From NCBI GenBank assembly GCA_963840425.1, contig CAWIYZ010000026.1:62001-126000 (forward strand): 64,000 bases of DNA, written 5' to 3'. The notes beneath the pieces are model-generated. The model saw nothing but the letters and a program-made list of their open reading frames with translations. It was not told the DNA's origin and searched no databases. Both the position numbers and the translations under genes were made by a program. Below, in pieces: positions 1-9,778 of the stretch (its first letter is position 1; every line of letters begins with the position of its first letter). Source of the DNA: CADEFX01 sp963840425. Its GTDB lineage: Bacteria; Pseudomonadota; Alphaproteobacteria; Rhizobiales; Hyphomicrobiaceae.

Positions 1-492
1 CTGCAGCACTTCGGCAAGACCCTGCTGGTGCTGGTGAGCGGACCACTGGGATTGATCGGGGCGGCCACGGCGCTGCTCGTGTTCCAGGCGCCGTTCGGCT
101 TCGTCGCTATCCTCGGCGTCATCGCGCTCGCCGGCATCATCATGCGCAACAGCGTGATCCTGGTCGATCAGATCCAGCAGGACACGGCCGCTGGGCACGA
201 TGCATTCACGGCCATCGTCGAGTCGGCGGTGCGCCGGTTCCGGCCCATCACGCTCACGGCCGCGGCGGCCGTGCTGGCTCTCATTCCGCTCGTCCGCGAG
301 GTGTTCTGGGCGCCGATGGCGCTGGCGATGATGGGCGGGCTGATCGCGGCCACCATCCTGACGCTGACCTTTCTACCGGCGCTCTACGCGCTGGCGTTCA
401 AGGTGGCGGTGCCGATGCGCGGGGACGCGCGATCCATTGACGAGAAGCACCAGGAACCCAGCGAGGGGCGCGCCCTGCAAGCAGCGGCGTGA
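1..492 (+). CDS. RND-family efflux permease, C-terminal part (5' end outside window)
   Basis: The frame is open from base 1 to a TGA at 490-492 and gives about 163 residues of the last membrane segments of an AcrB/MexB-like resistance-nodulation-division pump. The pattern IALAGIIMRNSVILVDQI followed by AVRRFRPITLTAAAAVLALIPL and a final hydrophobic helix (MALAMMGGLIAATILTLTFLPALYAL) is diagnostic of the C-terminal transmembrane domain. These inner-membrane proteins export drugs, metals or other toxic compounds by proton antiport with a periplasmic adaptor and outer-membrane channel. The adaptor gene, if linked, lies upstream of the window. The tail is short and hydrophilic. The substrate cannot be inferred from this fragment. 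Confidence 0.93.
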   Translation: MQHFGKTLLVLVSGPLGLIGAATALLVFQAPFGFVAILGVIALAGIIMRNSVILVDQIQQDTAAGHDAFTAIVESAVRRFRPITLTAAAAVLALIPLVREVFWAPMALAMMGGLIAATILTLTFLPALYALAFKVAVPMRGDARSIDEKHQEPSEGRALQAAA

Positions 493-546
493 TCCGGCGC
501 GCAGCAAGAGCGAACGCACAGCTCCACCAGAAATCGGAGACCAGCA

Positions 547-1906
547 ATGCTCGACACGATGGCAAAGACCGCAACCGTCGAACCCAATGCCGATTTGCTG
601 GCGCGATGCGAACATGCGCTCGAGCTGCTGTTGACGCATCGCGGCAATCCCTCTGCCGAGATTGAGCGGGTTCTTGCCGAAGACCCTCAGTGCGTGTTCG
701 GCCATTGTCTGCGCGCCGCAATCATCGTGCGTGCCGATGCCATCGCTGCGCGATCCACGCTTGCCGCGAGCGTCGCCGCCATCGAGGCGGCGTGCCCAGA
801 CATCGACGACCCTGCACGCCGACACGCGGCCGCGGCGCGTGCTTGGCTCGAGGGCGACTCGGCTCTCGCGCTCGAGCGTTACGGCGGCATCGTCATCGAC
901 TGGCCGCGCGACATTCTCGCGCTCGTGGTCGCGCATGCACTCGACTTCCGCCTGGGACGGCGACGCATGATGCGCGATCGTATCGCCCAGGTGCTGCCTG
1001 AATGGGACGCCGCAATGCCCGGCTACGCGAGCGTCCTGGCGATGTACGCGTTCGCGCTGGAGGAAAACGGCCAGTATCGTCGTGCCGAAAAGATGGCGCG
1101 GCGCGCGCTCGCCCTCGACCCCCGACATGCGGGTGCCATTCACGTTGTCGTACACGTGATGGAGATGCAGGGGCGCGCCCGCGAGGGTCTGGCATTCCTT
1201 ACGGCGACTCAGTCGGCATGGGCCGAAGGCACCGGATTTTCCGTGCATCTCGCATGGCATCGCGCGCTGCTCCAGCTCGACGCGGACGATCCCAACTCCG
1301 CCCTCGCGACGTACGATGCGCAGATCGCGAATGGACGCGCTTCAGATATCTCTGTGCTCGCCGATGCTTCGGCGCTGCTGTGGCGACTGGAGCTCCGCAA
1401 CATCGAGGTGGGCGGGCGCTGGCGGCGATTGGCCGATCGCTGGGAAGTGCAGGCGCTGGCCGGCGCGCGGCCCTTTTACGTCGTGCACGCGATGATGGCG
1501 TTCGTCGCCGCGGGACGTGGCGCTGCCGCGGCGGCGCGTCTTGGAAGCACTGCCGCGCACGGACAGCAACGCAGCGTCATCGGCGCTCTCGGAGGATGCA
1601 CTCGCGCCGCTCTTCTGCGAAGCGCTGCTTGCCTTCTCCCGCAGCGACTATGCTGCGTGCGTTGACTGGTTGACACGCGTGCGCCACATCGCGCACCGCT
1701 GTGGCGGCAGCCTCGCCCAGTGCGACCTCATTCATCTTACGTTCACCGAAGCGGCATTGCGTGCGCGAAGGGCGCATCTTGCCCGTGCGCTGGTGGCGGA
1801 GCGCACAGCCGAGAAGCCAGCAAGCCGGCTCAATCGGCTGCTGCAGCAGCGCCTGGCGATGATAACGCCTGGGATGCATGAAACGGGCACCCCCGCTGTG
1901 GGTTGA
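547..1906 (+). pseudogene. Tetratricopeptide-repeat protein (TTC38-like), one frameshift
   Basis: ATG at 547 follows a GGAGA Shine-Dalgarno sequence. The first frame encodes an alpha-helical TPR protein with paired repeats (YASVLAMYAFALEENGQYRRAEKMARRALAL and a following HAGAIHVVVHVMEMQGR) that resembles the TTC38-like bacterial family of roughly 430-450 residues. Near 1528-1542, inside a GCGG-rich stretch, coding signal moves to the +1 frame and continues as RRVLEALPRTDSNAASSAL through WLTRVRHIAHRCGG to a TGA at 1904-1906. Together the two parts give a normal family length, so a single extra base (or two missing) is the only defect. It may be a sequencing error. The function of the family is unknown to me. 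Confidence 0.7.
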
Positions 1907-2449
1907 GTTTCGGCGGCTGGGCAGGCCGAAGCTCCTGCATGCGTTCGCAGATCCGCAGCGCGGTGCTGGTCGCTCGTGACTTGTCGTCACTCGCTGCGCC
2001 ACCGCTTCCAGAAAGCGCGAAGGTCTCGATTTGGGCTACCGGTGACGGCTTATGCCGCGTGGACATTTCAAGGTAGGTGAGTTGCGAAGGTGCCCAATTC
2101 GCGCACGTTGTTGCACATGCGCAGATCTCAAAGTGGCACACTCTGCCGCGGGCCGCGATATACCTTCACTTCCGCTATCGAGGGTAAAGCTGACAAGAAG
2201 CGATCGGGGTCGCGACAGCGGGTCATGACCCACACCTGCCTATCTCACACGTCGCGCAACTCTTCAGTGTCATTGTTTTTCCAGCCGGCAAGCGCCCCGG
2301 GGCACGTCAATGAACGCGGGGGGAACTGCGACCGAACAAATCTTCGCCCTCATCAGCTTGCATACCGTGCGGTGGTCGCCAACCTCCCGAGCATACCGAT
2401 TGCCGGGGCGCTTCTCGTGCGGGACCTCCATCGGAGACAACGGCCTCCT
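1907..2449. other. Intergenic region, no supported gene
   Basis: About 540 bases lie between the convergent 3' ends of the TPR gene and dnaE2. The open frames here are short, rich in Arg/Ser and lack ribosome-binding sites or recognisable domains. I see no clear U-tract terminator. Confidence 0.6.
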
Positions 2450-5400
2450 TCAATGGAAATCTCGGCTCTTTGGCTTCCACGAGCCTTCACGGTGCTCCTT
2501 CTCGATCTTCGGCAACTGCGCTTCACCCGTGCCCAACGTTCGCAGGCGCGGCGTCAGATCGATCAGCTGATCAGCGATCACGTGGATGACTAAACCTTCG
2601 CGCTCGATACGGCCCCGCACTTCCAGGAATTGCGCAGTCATCACGGTGCGCCGGTTCTTGGCGAAGACCTTCGGCCACACCACAATGTTGATGACCCCGG
2701 TCTCGTCCTCCAGCGTGAGGAAGATGACGCCCTTGGCTGTGCCAGGCTGCTGCCGCACCAGCACCAGTCCGGCGACACGAACGTAGCGCCCCTTTAGGCG
2801 CTCGTCCCAATGCTCCGCACTCGAAATGATACCACGCTCCGTCAGTTCGTCCCGGAAGAAGGAAATAGGATGTGCCTTCAGCGACAGTGAGATGCTCGTA
2901 TAGTCCTGCACTACGTGCTCGCCGAGCGTCGTAGCTGGAAGGATCACGGACGGCTCATTGAATAGATCGCCCGTCTCTGGTCGCGTCAGCAGTGGCTTGT
3001 TGGACGACGCATGCCGCTTGCCTGTGCTGATGGCCCCGCCGCCCAGACCCTTCACGGCCCACAGTGCCGCACGCCGGTCGAGACCGATGGAACGGAACGC
3101 GTCGGCGTCGGCGAGGCGCTCCACAACGCTCGTCGGCACGTCACTGCGCGCCCAGACCGACGGAATGTCGCGATAGCCCTCTCCGCGTGCCAGCACAATC
3201 TGGCTGGTGACCTTCTCGGTCACGCCGGAGATCAGTCGCAGTCCAAGGCGCACGGCATGGGCATGCTGCTTAGGATCGTCGGCCGGTTCGAGCGTGCAAT
3301 CCCAATCGCTGAAGTTGATATCGGGATGGCGCACCTCGACGCCATGCTCGCGCGCATCGCGCACGAGCTGCGCCGGTGCGTAGAAACCCATCGGCTGACT
3401 GTTGAGAATGGCCGCGCAGAAGACCTCCGGATAGTGCTTCTTGATCCAAGAGGAGACGTAGACCAGCAGGGCAAAGCTGGCAGCGTGACTTTCCGGAAAA
3501 CCGTACTCGCCGAAGCCTTCGATCTGGCTGAAGCAACGCTCGGCGAAGTCTTGGCTGTACCCGTTTCCGATCATCCCGGTAATGAACTTTTCCCGAAACG
3601 TGTGAATCGTGCCGACATTGCGGAACGTCGCCATCGCGCGCCGCAGACGGTCGGCCTCGCCGGGTGAAAAGCCAGCGCCGACAATGGCGATCTGCATGGC
3701 CTGCTCCTGGAACAGGGGCACGCCGTAGGTCTTGTGCAGAACGGCCCGCAAGGCCTCCGAGGGGTACTCCACAGGCTCCACGCCATCGCGCCGGCGCAAG
3801 TAGGGATGCACCATGTCACCCTGGATCGGCCCAGGCCGCACGATCGCCACTTCGATCACGAGATCATAGAAGCAGCGCGGTTTGAGGCGCGGCAACATCG
3901 ACATCTGCGCTCGGCTCTCGACCTGGAACACGCCGACGGAATCGGCGCAGCACAGCATGTCGTAGACTTCCGGGTCTTCGGCAGGGATGGTGGCTAGCGT
4001 CAGCGCCTTGCCGTAGTGGCGGTTGATCAGATCGATGGCCTTGCGGATACAGGTGAGCATGCCGAGGGCCAGCACATCGACCTTGAGCATGCCGAGCGCA
4101 TCGATATCGTCCTTGTCCCATTCGATATTGGTGCGATCCTCCATCGCCGCATTGAGGACAGGCACGGTCTCATCGAGTCTCTCGCGTGTCAGCACGAAAC
4201 CGCCGACGTGCTGCGAGAGATGACGCGGGAAGCCGAGCAGTTGTCGCGCGAGATCGATGGCCTGGCGCAGCTCGGGATTGCGCGGGTCGAGACCGGCTTC
4301 GCGGACATGAGCTTCGGGGATCTCCCCGTCTCCCATGCCCCAAATCAAACCCGACAAGCCGGCCGTCACGTCCTCCTTGAGACCCATGGCCTTGCCGACC
4401 TCGCGGATGGCCATGCGCGGGCGGTAGTGGATGACGGTCGAGCAGATGGCGGCCCGCTCGCGCGTGTAGCGGCTGTAGAGATACTGGATGACCTCCTCGC
4501 GCCGCTCGTGCTCGAAGTCGACGTCGATATCGGGTGGCTCGCGGCGCTCGGCCGAGATGAAGCGCTCGAACAAGACATTGATGCGGGTTGGATCGACCGA
4601 GGTTATCCCTAAGCAGAAGCACACCACGCTGTTGGCCGCCGAGCCGCGCCCCTGGCACAGGATCGCCTTCTCCCTGGCGAACCTCACCACGTCGTAGACG
4701 GTCAGGAAATAGCGCGCGTAATCGAGTTCGGCGATAAGTGCCAGCTCCTTGACCAGGAGAGCGCGCACGTTGCCGGGAACGCCACCCGGATAGCGCTCGG
4801 CCGCGAGCTTCCACGCCAGCTCTTCCAGATAGCCTTGCGGCGTCTTGCCCGGCGGTACCGGCTCGTCAGGGTACTCATAGCGCAGCTCTTCCAGATTAAA
4901 GGTGATGCGTTCCACGATCTCCAGCGAGCGCGCGACGGCCCTGGGATACTCGCGAAACAACCGCGCCATCTTTACGCCGGGCTTCAAGTGTCGCTCGGCA
5001 TTGGCCTCCAGTCGGTAGCCGGCCTCGGCAACCGTACATTTCTCGCGAATGCAGGTCAGCACATCGGCGAGCGGCTTGCGCGTGGGATGATGATAGAGTG
5101 CATCGGCCGTCGCAAGCAGCAGTGCCCGAGCCTGCATGGCCAGTTCGGCCAGCTCCCCCAACCGGCGGCGGTCGTTGCCACAATAGGCAAAGGTGGCCGC
5201 CAGATAGACGCGTCCACATGCCTGAACAGCCAGCGTGCTCAACCGTTCCGAGAATTGTGGCGTCACCACACACGGTGGGATGACGATCAGTATCTGCCCT
5301 TCGCTTGCGGCAGTCAGCTCTTCGAATGAGAAATGGCACTGTCCTTTCAAGGCACGGCGATTGCCTAGAGTGAGGAGCCGGCATAGGCGCCCATAAGCCG

Positions 5401-5650
5401 CGCGGTCGATCGGATAGCATACCGTTTCGAACCCGTCGGTCGTGATCAGACGCGCCCCAATTACTACCCGGATGCCGGCCTCCTTCGCTGCCGTGTGTGC
5501 GCGCACCACGCCAGCGAGCGTATTCCGATTCGCAACTCCGATCGCGGCGAGCTTGAGGTCGGCGGCCTGGCCCACCATCTCGTGGGCGTGCGAGGCACCG
5601 CGCAGGAACGAGAAATTGGTGCAGGCCACGAGTTCGGCGAATTCGCTCAT
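2450..5650 (-). CDS. dnaE2: Error-prone DNA polymerase DnaE2
   Basis: A 1066-residue C-family polymerase III alpha paralogue that performs translesion synthesis together with ImuA and ImuB. The N-terminal PHP domain begins FAELVACTNFSFLRGASHA. The palm has CQGRGSAANSVVCFCLG followed by PPDIDVDFEHERREEV with the catalytic aspartates, and the C-terminal OB fold (VRVAGLVLVRQQPGTAKG) ends in the KSRDFH tail typical of DnaE2 rather than DnaE1. The ATG at 5650 overlaps the imuB stop as ATGA, so translation is probably coupled. A longer open frame to 5674 adds only eight residues and lies inside imuB. Expression is expected from the LexA-controlled promoter upstream of imuA. The reading frame is intact. 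Confidence 0.97.
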   Translation of the reverse strand: MSEFAELVACTNFSFLRGASHAHEMVGQAADLKLAAIGVANRNTLAGVVRAHTAAKEAGIRVVIGARLITTDGFETVCYPIDRAAYGRLCRLLTLGNRRALKGQCHFSFEELTAASEGQILIVIPPCVVTPQFSERLSTLAVQACGRVYLAATFAYCGNDRRRLGELAELAMQARALLLATADALYHHPTRKPLADVLTCIREKCTVAEAGYRLEANAERHLKPGVKMARLFREYPRAVARSLEIVERITFNLEELRYEYPDEPVPPGKTPQGYLEELAWKLAAERYPGGVPGNVRALLVKELALIAELDYARYFLTVYDVVRFAREKAILCQGRGSAANSVVCFCLGITSVDPTRINVLFERFISAERREPPDIDVDFEHERREEVIQYLYSRYTRERAAICSTVIHYRPRMAIREVGKAMGLKEDVTAGLSGLIWGMGDGEIPEAHVREAGLDPRNPELRQAIDLARQLLGFPRHLSQHVGGFVLTRERLDETVPVLNAAMEDRTNIEWDKDDIDALGMLKVDVLALGMLTCIRKAIDLINRHYGKALTLATIPAEDPEVYDMLCCADSVGVFQVESRAQMSMLPRLKPRCFYDLVIEVAIVRPGPIQGDMVHPYLRRRDGVEPVEYPSEALRAVLHKTYGVPLFQEQAMQIAIVGAGFSPGEADRLRRAMATFRNVGTIHTFREKFITGMIGNGYSQDFAERCFSQIEGFGEYGFPESHAASFALLVYVSSWIKKHYPEVFCAAILNSQPMGFYAPAQLVRDAREHGVEVRHPDINFSDWDCTLEPADDPKQHAHAVRLGLRLISGVTEKVTSQIVLARGEGYRDIPSVWARSDVPTSVVERLADADAFRSIGLDRRAALWAVKGLGGGAISTGKRHASSNKPLLTRPETGDLFNEPSVILPATTLGEHVVQDYTSISLSLKAHPISFFRDELTERGIISSAEHWDERLKGRYVRVAGLVLVRQQPGTAKGVIFLTLEDETGVINIVVWPKVFAKNRRTVMTAQFLEVRGRIEREGLVIHVIADQLIDLTPRLRTLGTGEAQLPKIEKEHREGSWKPKSRDFH

Positions 5651-7221
5651 GCGAACACCCCATGCACGAACCACTGCGGTAGGGCTTCACCGCCATACAG
5701 ACCGTCGCGATAGAGCCAGAAGCGATGACCTTCGGTGTCCTCCACCATGTAGTAGTCGCGTTCGTTGGCACCGGTTCGCCGCCACCATTCGGGTGTGATG
5801 CGCTCAGGCCCTTCCGCGTCGACCACCTGATACATGACGCCGCGCCAGCGAAACCGCAGCGGCGGGCCGTCGGGAATCAAAGCCATGACTTGAGCCCCTT
5901 CGGGTTGCGGCAGGAGCAGCAGTGGACGAGAGGCGCAGCGAACGTTGATGGCTTCGGATTCCGACAGGGGCTTGCTGCCAGGCCAGCTCGTGTCGGCCGG
6001 CACTGCACCCTCAGCTCGTTCCGGCACATGACTTTGGTGCGGGCGAAGCTGCCTTACAGCATTCCGTCCGAGCCGCTGCCGCAGTCGGTCGATCAACTGT
6101 GCCAACGCTTCCGGTTGGCTATCGGCGTCGCCAATGCACAGGCCGCTCTCTCGTGCGCCAAGACGGTCCGCTCTCACCACATGCATCGCTGCTGCTTCGA
6201 AGCCGAACTCAGCATCGAAGCCACTCGCCGTGCGTTCAAGCCGCAAGGCCATCAGCCGCATCATGTGCTCGACATCGCGGCTCGGCGCCGCAAAGCCAAG
6301 ATCGAGTTTGACCACACCACCGTCAACCCTGAAGAGCAGCACGCGCAGAGCTCGTGCGCCGGCATCGTCGCTCTCCAACTGCGGCACGACCTGGCGCAGC
6401 AGATGCCGAGCCGCCTCTAGTACATGCTCCTCGCTGGTGATGGGTTCGAGGAACATCGTTTGCGCGCGATAGATTGGTGGTGACACCACCGGAGTGAGAG
6501 GTTCGGGCGCAACACCGAGGGCCTGGTCGAGACGCAGGAGCAGATCACCGTCGAAGCGTGCCGCGAACGGGGCACGAGGCTGGCTCATCACTTCGCCGAC
6601 CCGGCGGATGCCGAGGCGACGCAACAGCGAGAGCGCAGCGTCCGAAAAACGCAAGGCTGCAAGCGGCAGATCGCGCAGTGCCTCTGCCTGACCGCTCGGA
6701 TCAACGATGCTGCGCTCGGCAGGACCATGGCGGGCCACGGCCCACGCTGCGCCAGCTGTATCCGCGACCGCCACCCGCACCGGCAACTCAAACCGGCGGA
6801 GCCGCTGCGAAATATCCGCAAGCAGGCATTCCTCGCCGCCGAACAGGTGCGCACAGCCGGTGATGTCGAGAAACAGCCCGTCGGCACCGCTGGCCTCATC
6901 CCAGGCGGCCGCCCTCGGCGTATAGCGCAGTGCCCACAGCGCAAGCTGCCTGAGTGCTGCGGCGTCAGCCGCCGGGTCGGCATCGCATGTTTGCAAGTCG
7001 AGGACCTTGGAGCGCGCATTCGAGAGCAGGTCGCCGATCATGAGGCCCTGCCGACGCGCTACCTTGTTGCAGGCAAAGATGCGCGCACCGCCCTTACCGG
7101 GCGCGACAAGAACAAGCGGACGATAGGGGTCGGGCGGATCAGCCGAAGCGGTGAAGCCCTTCGCGCGCAGTAGGCGCGCGATCGGCCATGCTTTCAGCCA
7201 AATAGAAACGATGCGTGACAT
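5647..7221 (-). CDS. imuB: ImuB, Y-family polymerase-like mutasome subunit
   Basis: About 524 residues starting MSRIVSIWLKAWPIARLL. The start was chosen because ImuB proteins begin with this type of sequence; the upstream part of the open frame belongs to imuA. The fold is that of DinB/UmuC polymerases, with a thumb/helix-hairpin-helix segment (LRRLGIRRVGEVMSQPRAPFAARF). The first beta strand carries SIWLKAWP where an active polymerase has a catalytic aspartate, as known for ImuB, which acts as a non-catalytic adaptor between the beta clamp, ImuA and DnaE2. The C-terminal part (RPLLLLPQPEG, then DYYMVEDTEGHRFWLYRDGLYGG) matches ImuB tails. It overlaps dnaE2 by four bases and lies directly downstream of imuA. 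Confidence 0.95.
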   Translation of the reverse strand: MSRIVSIWLKAWPIARLLRAKGFTASADPPDPYRPLVLVAPGKGGARIFACNKVARRQGLMIGDLLSNARSKVLDLQTCDADPAADAAALRQLALWALRYTPRAAAWDEASGADGLFLDITGCAHLFGGEECLLADISQRLRRFELPVRVAVADTAGAAWAVARHGPAERSIVDPSGQAEALRDLPLAALRFSDAALSLLRRLGIRRVGEVMSQPRAPFAARFDGDLLLRLDQALGVAPEPLTPVVSPPIYRAQTMFLEPITSEEHVLEAARHLLRQVVPQLESDDAGARALRVLLFRVDGGVVKLDLGFAAPSRDVEHMMRLMALRLERTASGFDAEFGFEAAAMHVVRADRLGARESGLCIGDADSQPEALAQLIDRLRQRLGRNAVRQLRPHQSHVPERAEGAVPADTSWPGSKPLSESEAINVRCASRPLLLLPQPEGAQVMALIPDGPPLRFRWRGVMYQVVDAEGPERITPEWWRRTGANERDYYMVEDTEGHRFWLYRDGLYGGEALPQWFVHGVFA

Positions 7222-7983
7222 GACACCACTCGACAAGCCATTCACCGGGACGACCGTTGCGGCACCGCTCAAGACTCGCGTGCCATCGCAAACGTGAGAC
7301 GGCGCCGAAATCGGTCTCGCGCAGAGGGCGCAGCGGCGATACGCCATCGCGTGGCAGCGGCATTTGCGCCGACGCTGTCAGCAGGCCGCGCCAGGAACAG
7401 GGGCGTGCCATGTATGGCAGCCGCGAGATTGAGGCGGCGACTGACGGTCAGATCGAGGTCCGAACTCGATTGCGCCCGCAACCACGGCAGGTATGGCCCC
7501 GGCACGCAGGGTCTCTTCCAGCGCCCAGAGCACGTCCCTATCCTTGCGCGCCTCAATCAGGATCAGCCGGTGCGTATCGAGCCCAAGCTCCTTCAGGCCA
7601 TGGCCGTAGAGATTACCGTAAGGAAGGGAGCGACGGCTCGCGACGAAAACGGCGTGCCCTCTGCGGGTACACAACGCGGAAGCAGCCAGAGCCAGCACAA
7701 AGCCCAGCGCTGCCGGCCGCTCTCGATGCGTTTTGGGCAACATCTCGTGCAGCAAGCCGCAGGTCAGTCCACCGCCCGGCAACCGTTCATCCAGCTCGCT
7801 GATGCTGAACGGCAAGACCGGCACGGCCTGGCCCACACCCCGACGTTCCAGTTTGGCCACCACTTGGCGCAGCTTCTGAAGGCGCTGCACCTTCCGCCCA
7901 TCGAGCGGCATGTCGTGCGACAACGGCTCGGAAGCGTTGCGCACTCCGGTCGGCAACAAAAGAAGGTTGGGCAGCAGTGGCAT
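7139..7983 (-). pseudogene. imuA: ImuA, RecA-like mutasome subunit, two frameshifts as sequenced
   Basis: The N-terminal frame contains LPFSISELDERLPGGGLTCGLLHEM, the RecA/SulA-like core typical of ImuA. The frame is left at about 7463-7464, where one extra A/T breaks AGAIE, and continues one frame over as SDLDLTVSRRLNLAAAIHGTPLFL. It shifts again at about 7307, after APSARDRF, into GAVSRLRWHASLERCRNGRPGEWLVEW, the usual ImuA C-terminus. Each defect is a single extra base, and the three segments join into a normal-length protein, so the lesions may be sequencing errors. I propose the ATG at 7983; 7998 would leave almost no leader after the likely -10 box, and 7911 is a second alternative. The 3' end overlaps imuB. 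Confidence 0.8.
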
Positions 7984-8006
7984 GCATCCCGTAAGCATCT
8001 GAAGGA

Positions 8007-8051
8007 ATTATAGAAAATAAGCAGACAAGAAGTATAGAACAAAAGAAGAAC
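8007..8051 (-). promoter_or_regulatory. SOS promoter of imuA-imuB-dnaE2 with LexA box
   Basis: GAAC at 8037-8040 and GAAC at 8048-8051 are separated by exactly seven bases. On the coding strand this reads GTTC-N7-GTTC, the LexA operator known in alphaproteobacteria. A TATAAT -10 element lies at 8007-8012 on the minus strand, which puts the operator next to the -35 position. DNA-damage induction of the cassette is the expected outcome; the -35 hexamer itself is not obvious. Confidence 0.8.
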
Positions 8052-8188
8052 AATCTCAAGAGGGCCGGCCAACCAGTTTCGACCGTGCAAGGCCTTGCGC
8101 GTGCTCGGCCATCTCAGCGTGATGTCCGCAAACAGAGGCATTCCTCGTTGTGGTGATGCAAGCGCGGGTGGCGCGTCATCCGCTGGTG

Positions 8189-9094
8189 CTAACCCACTCG
8201 CTGACGCAGGAGCTTTGCAATGTGCAGCACTCGCTGCGCCATGAGAGCGATGTCGAGTGCGATAAATTCTCCATCAACGAATGCCGTACCCTGGCCCACA
8301 GCTTTGGCATCGGCGTAGGCGGCAGCAATACGCTCGGCTCGTGCCACCTCCGCCGGGCTTGGCGTGAAAACCTCGTTCACCGCTACAATCTGATTGGGGT
8401 GAAAGATCAGCTTGCCAGAAAAACCCAATTCGCGCGCAATCAGAGCGTCCGCCCGGGTCGCTTCCGCATCCTTGACCGCGGTAAAGTAGGCGGCATCGAT
8501 GGCGTCGATACCGACTGCGGAAGCCGCCGCAATAGTCAGAGCGCGCGGCACGGCAAGCGCACGCTCGGTCACCTTAGAGCCGGTGGCCGCGGTGTAATCT
8601 CCTGAGCCAAAGAATAGCGCCGACGTGCGCGAAGAGGCCTCCGCAATAGGCAGGGCGTTGAGGAGACCTCGCGGTGTCTCGATCGTGACAATGATCTCTA
8701 TCTGTCGCTGCACGCCAAATTGGGCCTCAGCGCGGTCAAGCCAGTCCGCAAGTGCGCGCACATCTCCGGCAGCTTCGACCTTCGGCAGGAAGATGGTCTC
8801 CACATGACTAAGGGTCAGGCACTCCAGGTCAGCGGCAAAATGCCGGGACTTGGCAGCGTTGATGCGAACGATACGCTCGCGCCAGCCAAAATCGCAGTGC
8901 GCGAGCGCATCACGGAGGTGCCGTCTGGCCATCGTTTTTTCTGCGTCACCGACGCCATCCTCCAAGTCGAGGACCACGCCATCAACTGGAAACTCGCAGG
9001 CCTTGGCAACACGATGGGGTTGGTTTGCGGGCGTGATCAAGAGTGAGCGGCGAATACGCCTTTCCCAGCTCCTGCCACTGATGGGCACTGTCAC
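8189..9094 (-). CDS. HpcH/HpaI aldolase / citrate lyase beta-like (CitE) protein
   Basis: 301 residues with the CitE-like TIM-barrel pattern: RRSLLITPANQPHRVAKA at the N-terminus, GVVLDLEDGVGDAEK with Mg-binding acids, VTIETPRGLLNA, FFGSGDYTAATG, and a C-terminal GKLIFHPNQIVAVNEVF. Relatives cleave or hydrolyse acyl-CoA esters such as malyl-CoA or citramalyl-CoA, or act as HpcH-type aldolases. This copy stands outside a citrate lyase operon (no CitD or CitF nearby). It lies 42 bases downstream of a cysteine hydrolase on the same strand, which suggests joint transcription. The substrate is unknown. Confidence 0.88.
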   Translation of the reverse strand: MTVPISGRSWERRIRRSLLITPANQPHRVAKACEFPVDGVVLDLEDGVGDAEKTMARRHLRDALAHCDFGWRERIVRINAAKSRHFAADLECLTLSHVETIFLPKVEAAGDVRALADWLDRAEAQFGVQRQIEIIVTIETPRGLLNALPIAEASSRTSALFFGSGDYTAATGSKVTERALAVPRALTIAAASAVGIDAIDAAYFTAVKDAEATRADALIARELGFSGKLIFHPNQIVAVNEVFTPSPAEVARAERIAAAYADAKAVGQGTAFVDGEFIALDIALMAQRVLHIAKLLRQRVG

Positions 9095-9136
9095 TGTCGC
9101 AGCTCCACCGGTAATCTACAGCGAACAGTCGTAAGC

Positions 9137-9778
9137 TCAAGCGACCCGATTAGCGAGGCCTGCAAGGAAGGTCATGACCTCCTTTTTTGCGACCACGTCG
9201 CCGTACTTGGCGTTGATATCGAACAGGTTGGCATCGTGCGGAGCCTCGTGCCGGTCGCCAACGCACTCGCGCGGTACAATCACTCGGTAGCCATACTGTA
9301 TGCCGTCGATGGCTGCAGCGCGCACGCAGCCGCTGGTCGAGCAACCCGTCAGTATCAGCGTGTCCACACCAAGACCCGACAGCGTCGATGCGAGCGTCGT
9401 GCCATAGAAGCAGCTCGGATAGTTCTTGACGATGACAAGGTCCTCGGGGGCCGGTGAGATGCGTGGATCGATCTCGGTGAGCGGCTCGCCGGCCACGAAC
9501 TTCCGCAACGCCGGCACCTTCTTGATAAAAAGACCGCCGTCCATGCCAGAGGGATGATAGAGAACTTTGGTATAGATGATCGGCACGCGGACCTCGCGTG
9601 CTGCCGCGAGCAAGTCCACCGTCGCATCCACAGCGTCCACCACACCTTGTCCGAAGAAGGCTGCCGTCTTGGTGGTGTATGCCTTAATGAAATCGATCAC
9701 CAGGACGCAGGGGCGCTCGCCAAAACCGATGCGACCGTCGAATACTCCTTTATAATTCGCCTCGCGGGTTTGGCTCAT
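9137..9778 (-). CDS. Isochorismatase-fold cysteine hydrolase (N-carbamoylsarcosine amidase-like)
   Basis: 213 residues from MSQTREANYKGVFDG. The start at 9778 is taken from family length; two further ATGs lie just upstream, at 9781 and 9790. The catalytic triad of the family is visible: Asp29 in VLVIDF, Lys118 in LVIVKNYPSCF and Cys151 in LTGCSTSGCVRAAA, with the cis-peptide region before it. Members include N-carbamoylsarcosine amidohydrolase, biuret hydrolase, maleamate amidohydrolase and nicotinamidase. The N-terminal FGERPCVLVIDF and the GGLFIKKVPAL loop look closest to the carbamoylsarcosine/maleamate branch, but I cannot fix the substrate. It leads a two-gene leftward unit with the CitE-like lyase and is divergent from the amidase/ABC cluster. 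Confidence 0.88.
   Translation of the reverse strand: MSQTREANYKGVFDGRIGFGERPCVLVIDFIKAYTTKTAAFFGQGVVDAVDATVDLLAAAREVRVPIIYTKVLYHPSGMDGGLFIKKVPALRKFVAGEPLTEIDPRISPAPEDLVIVKNYPSCFYGTTLASTLSGLGVDTLILTGCSTSGCVRAAAIDGIQYGYRVIVPRECVGDRHEAPHDANLFDINAKYGDVVAKKEVMTFLAGLANRVA

Noticed and set aside
373..1260. 295-codon minus-strand open frame across the RND/TPR boundary
   Set aside because: Antisense to two plus-strand genes with family support; it has no recognisable motif and no ribosome-binding site.
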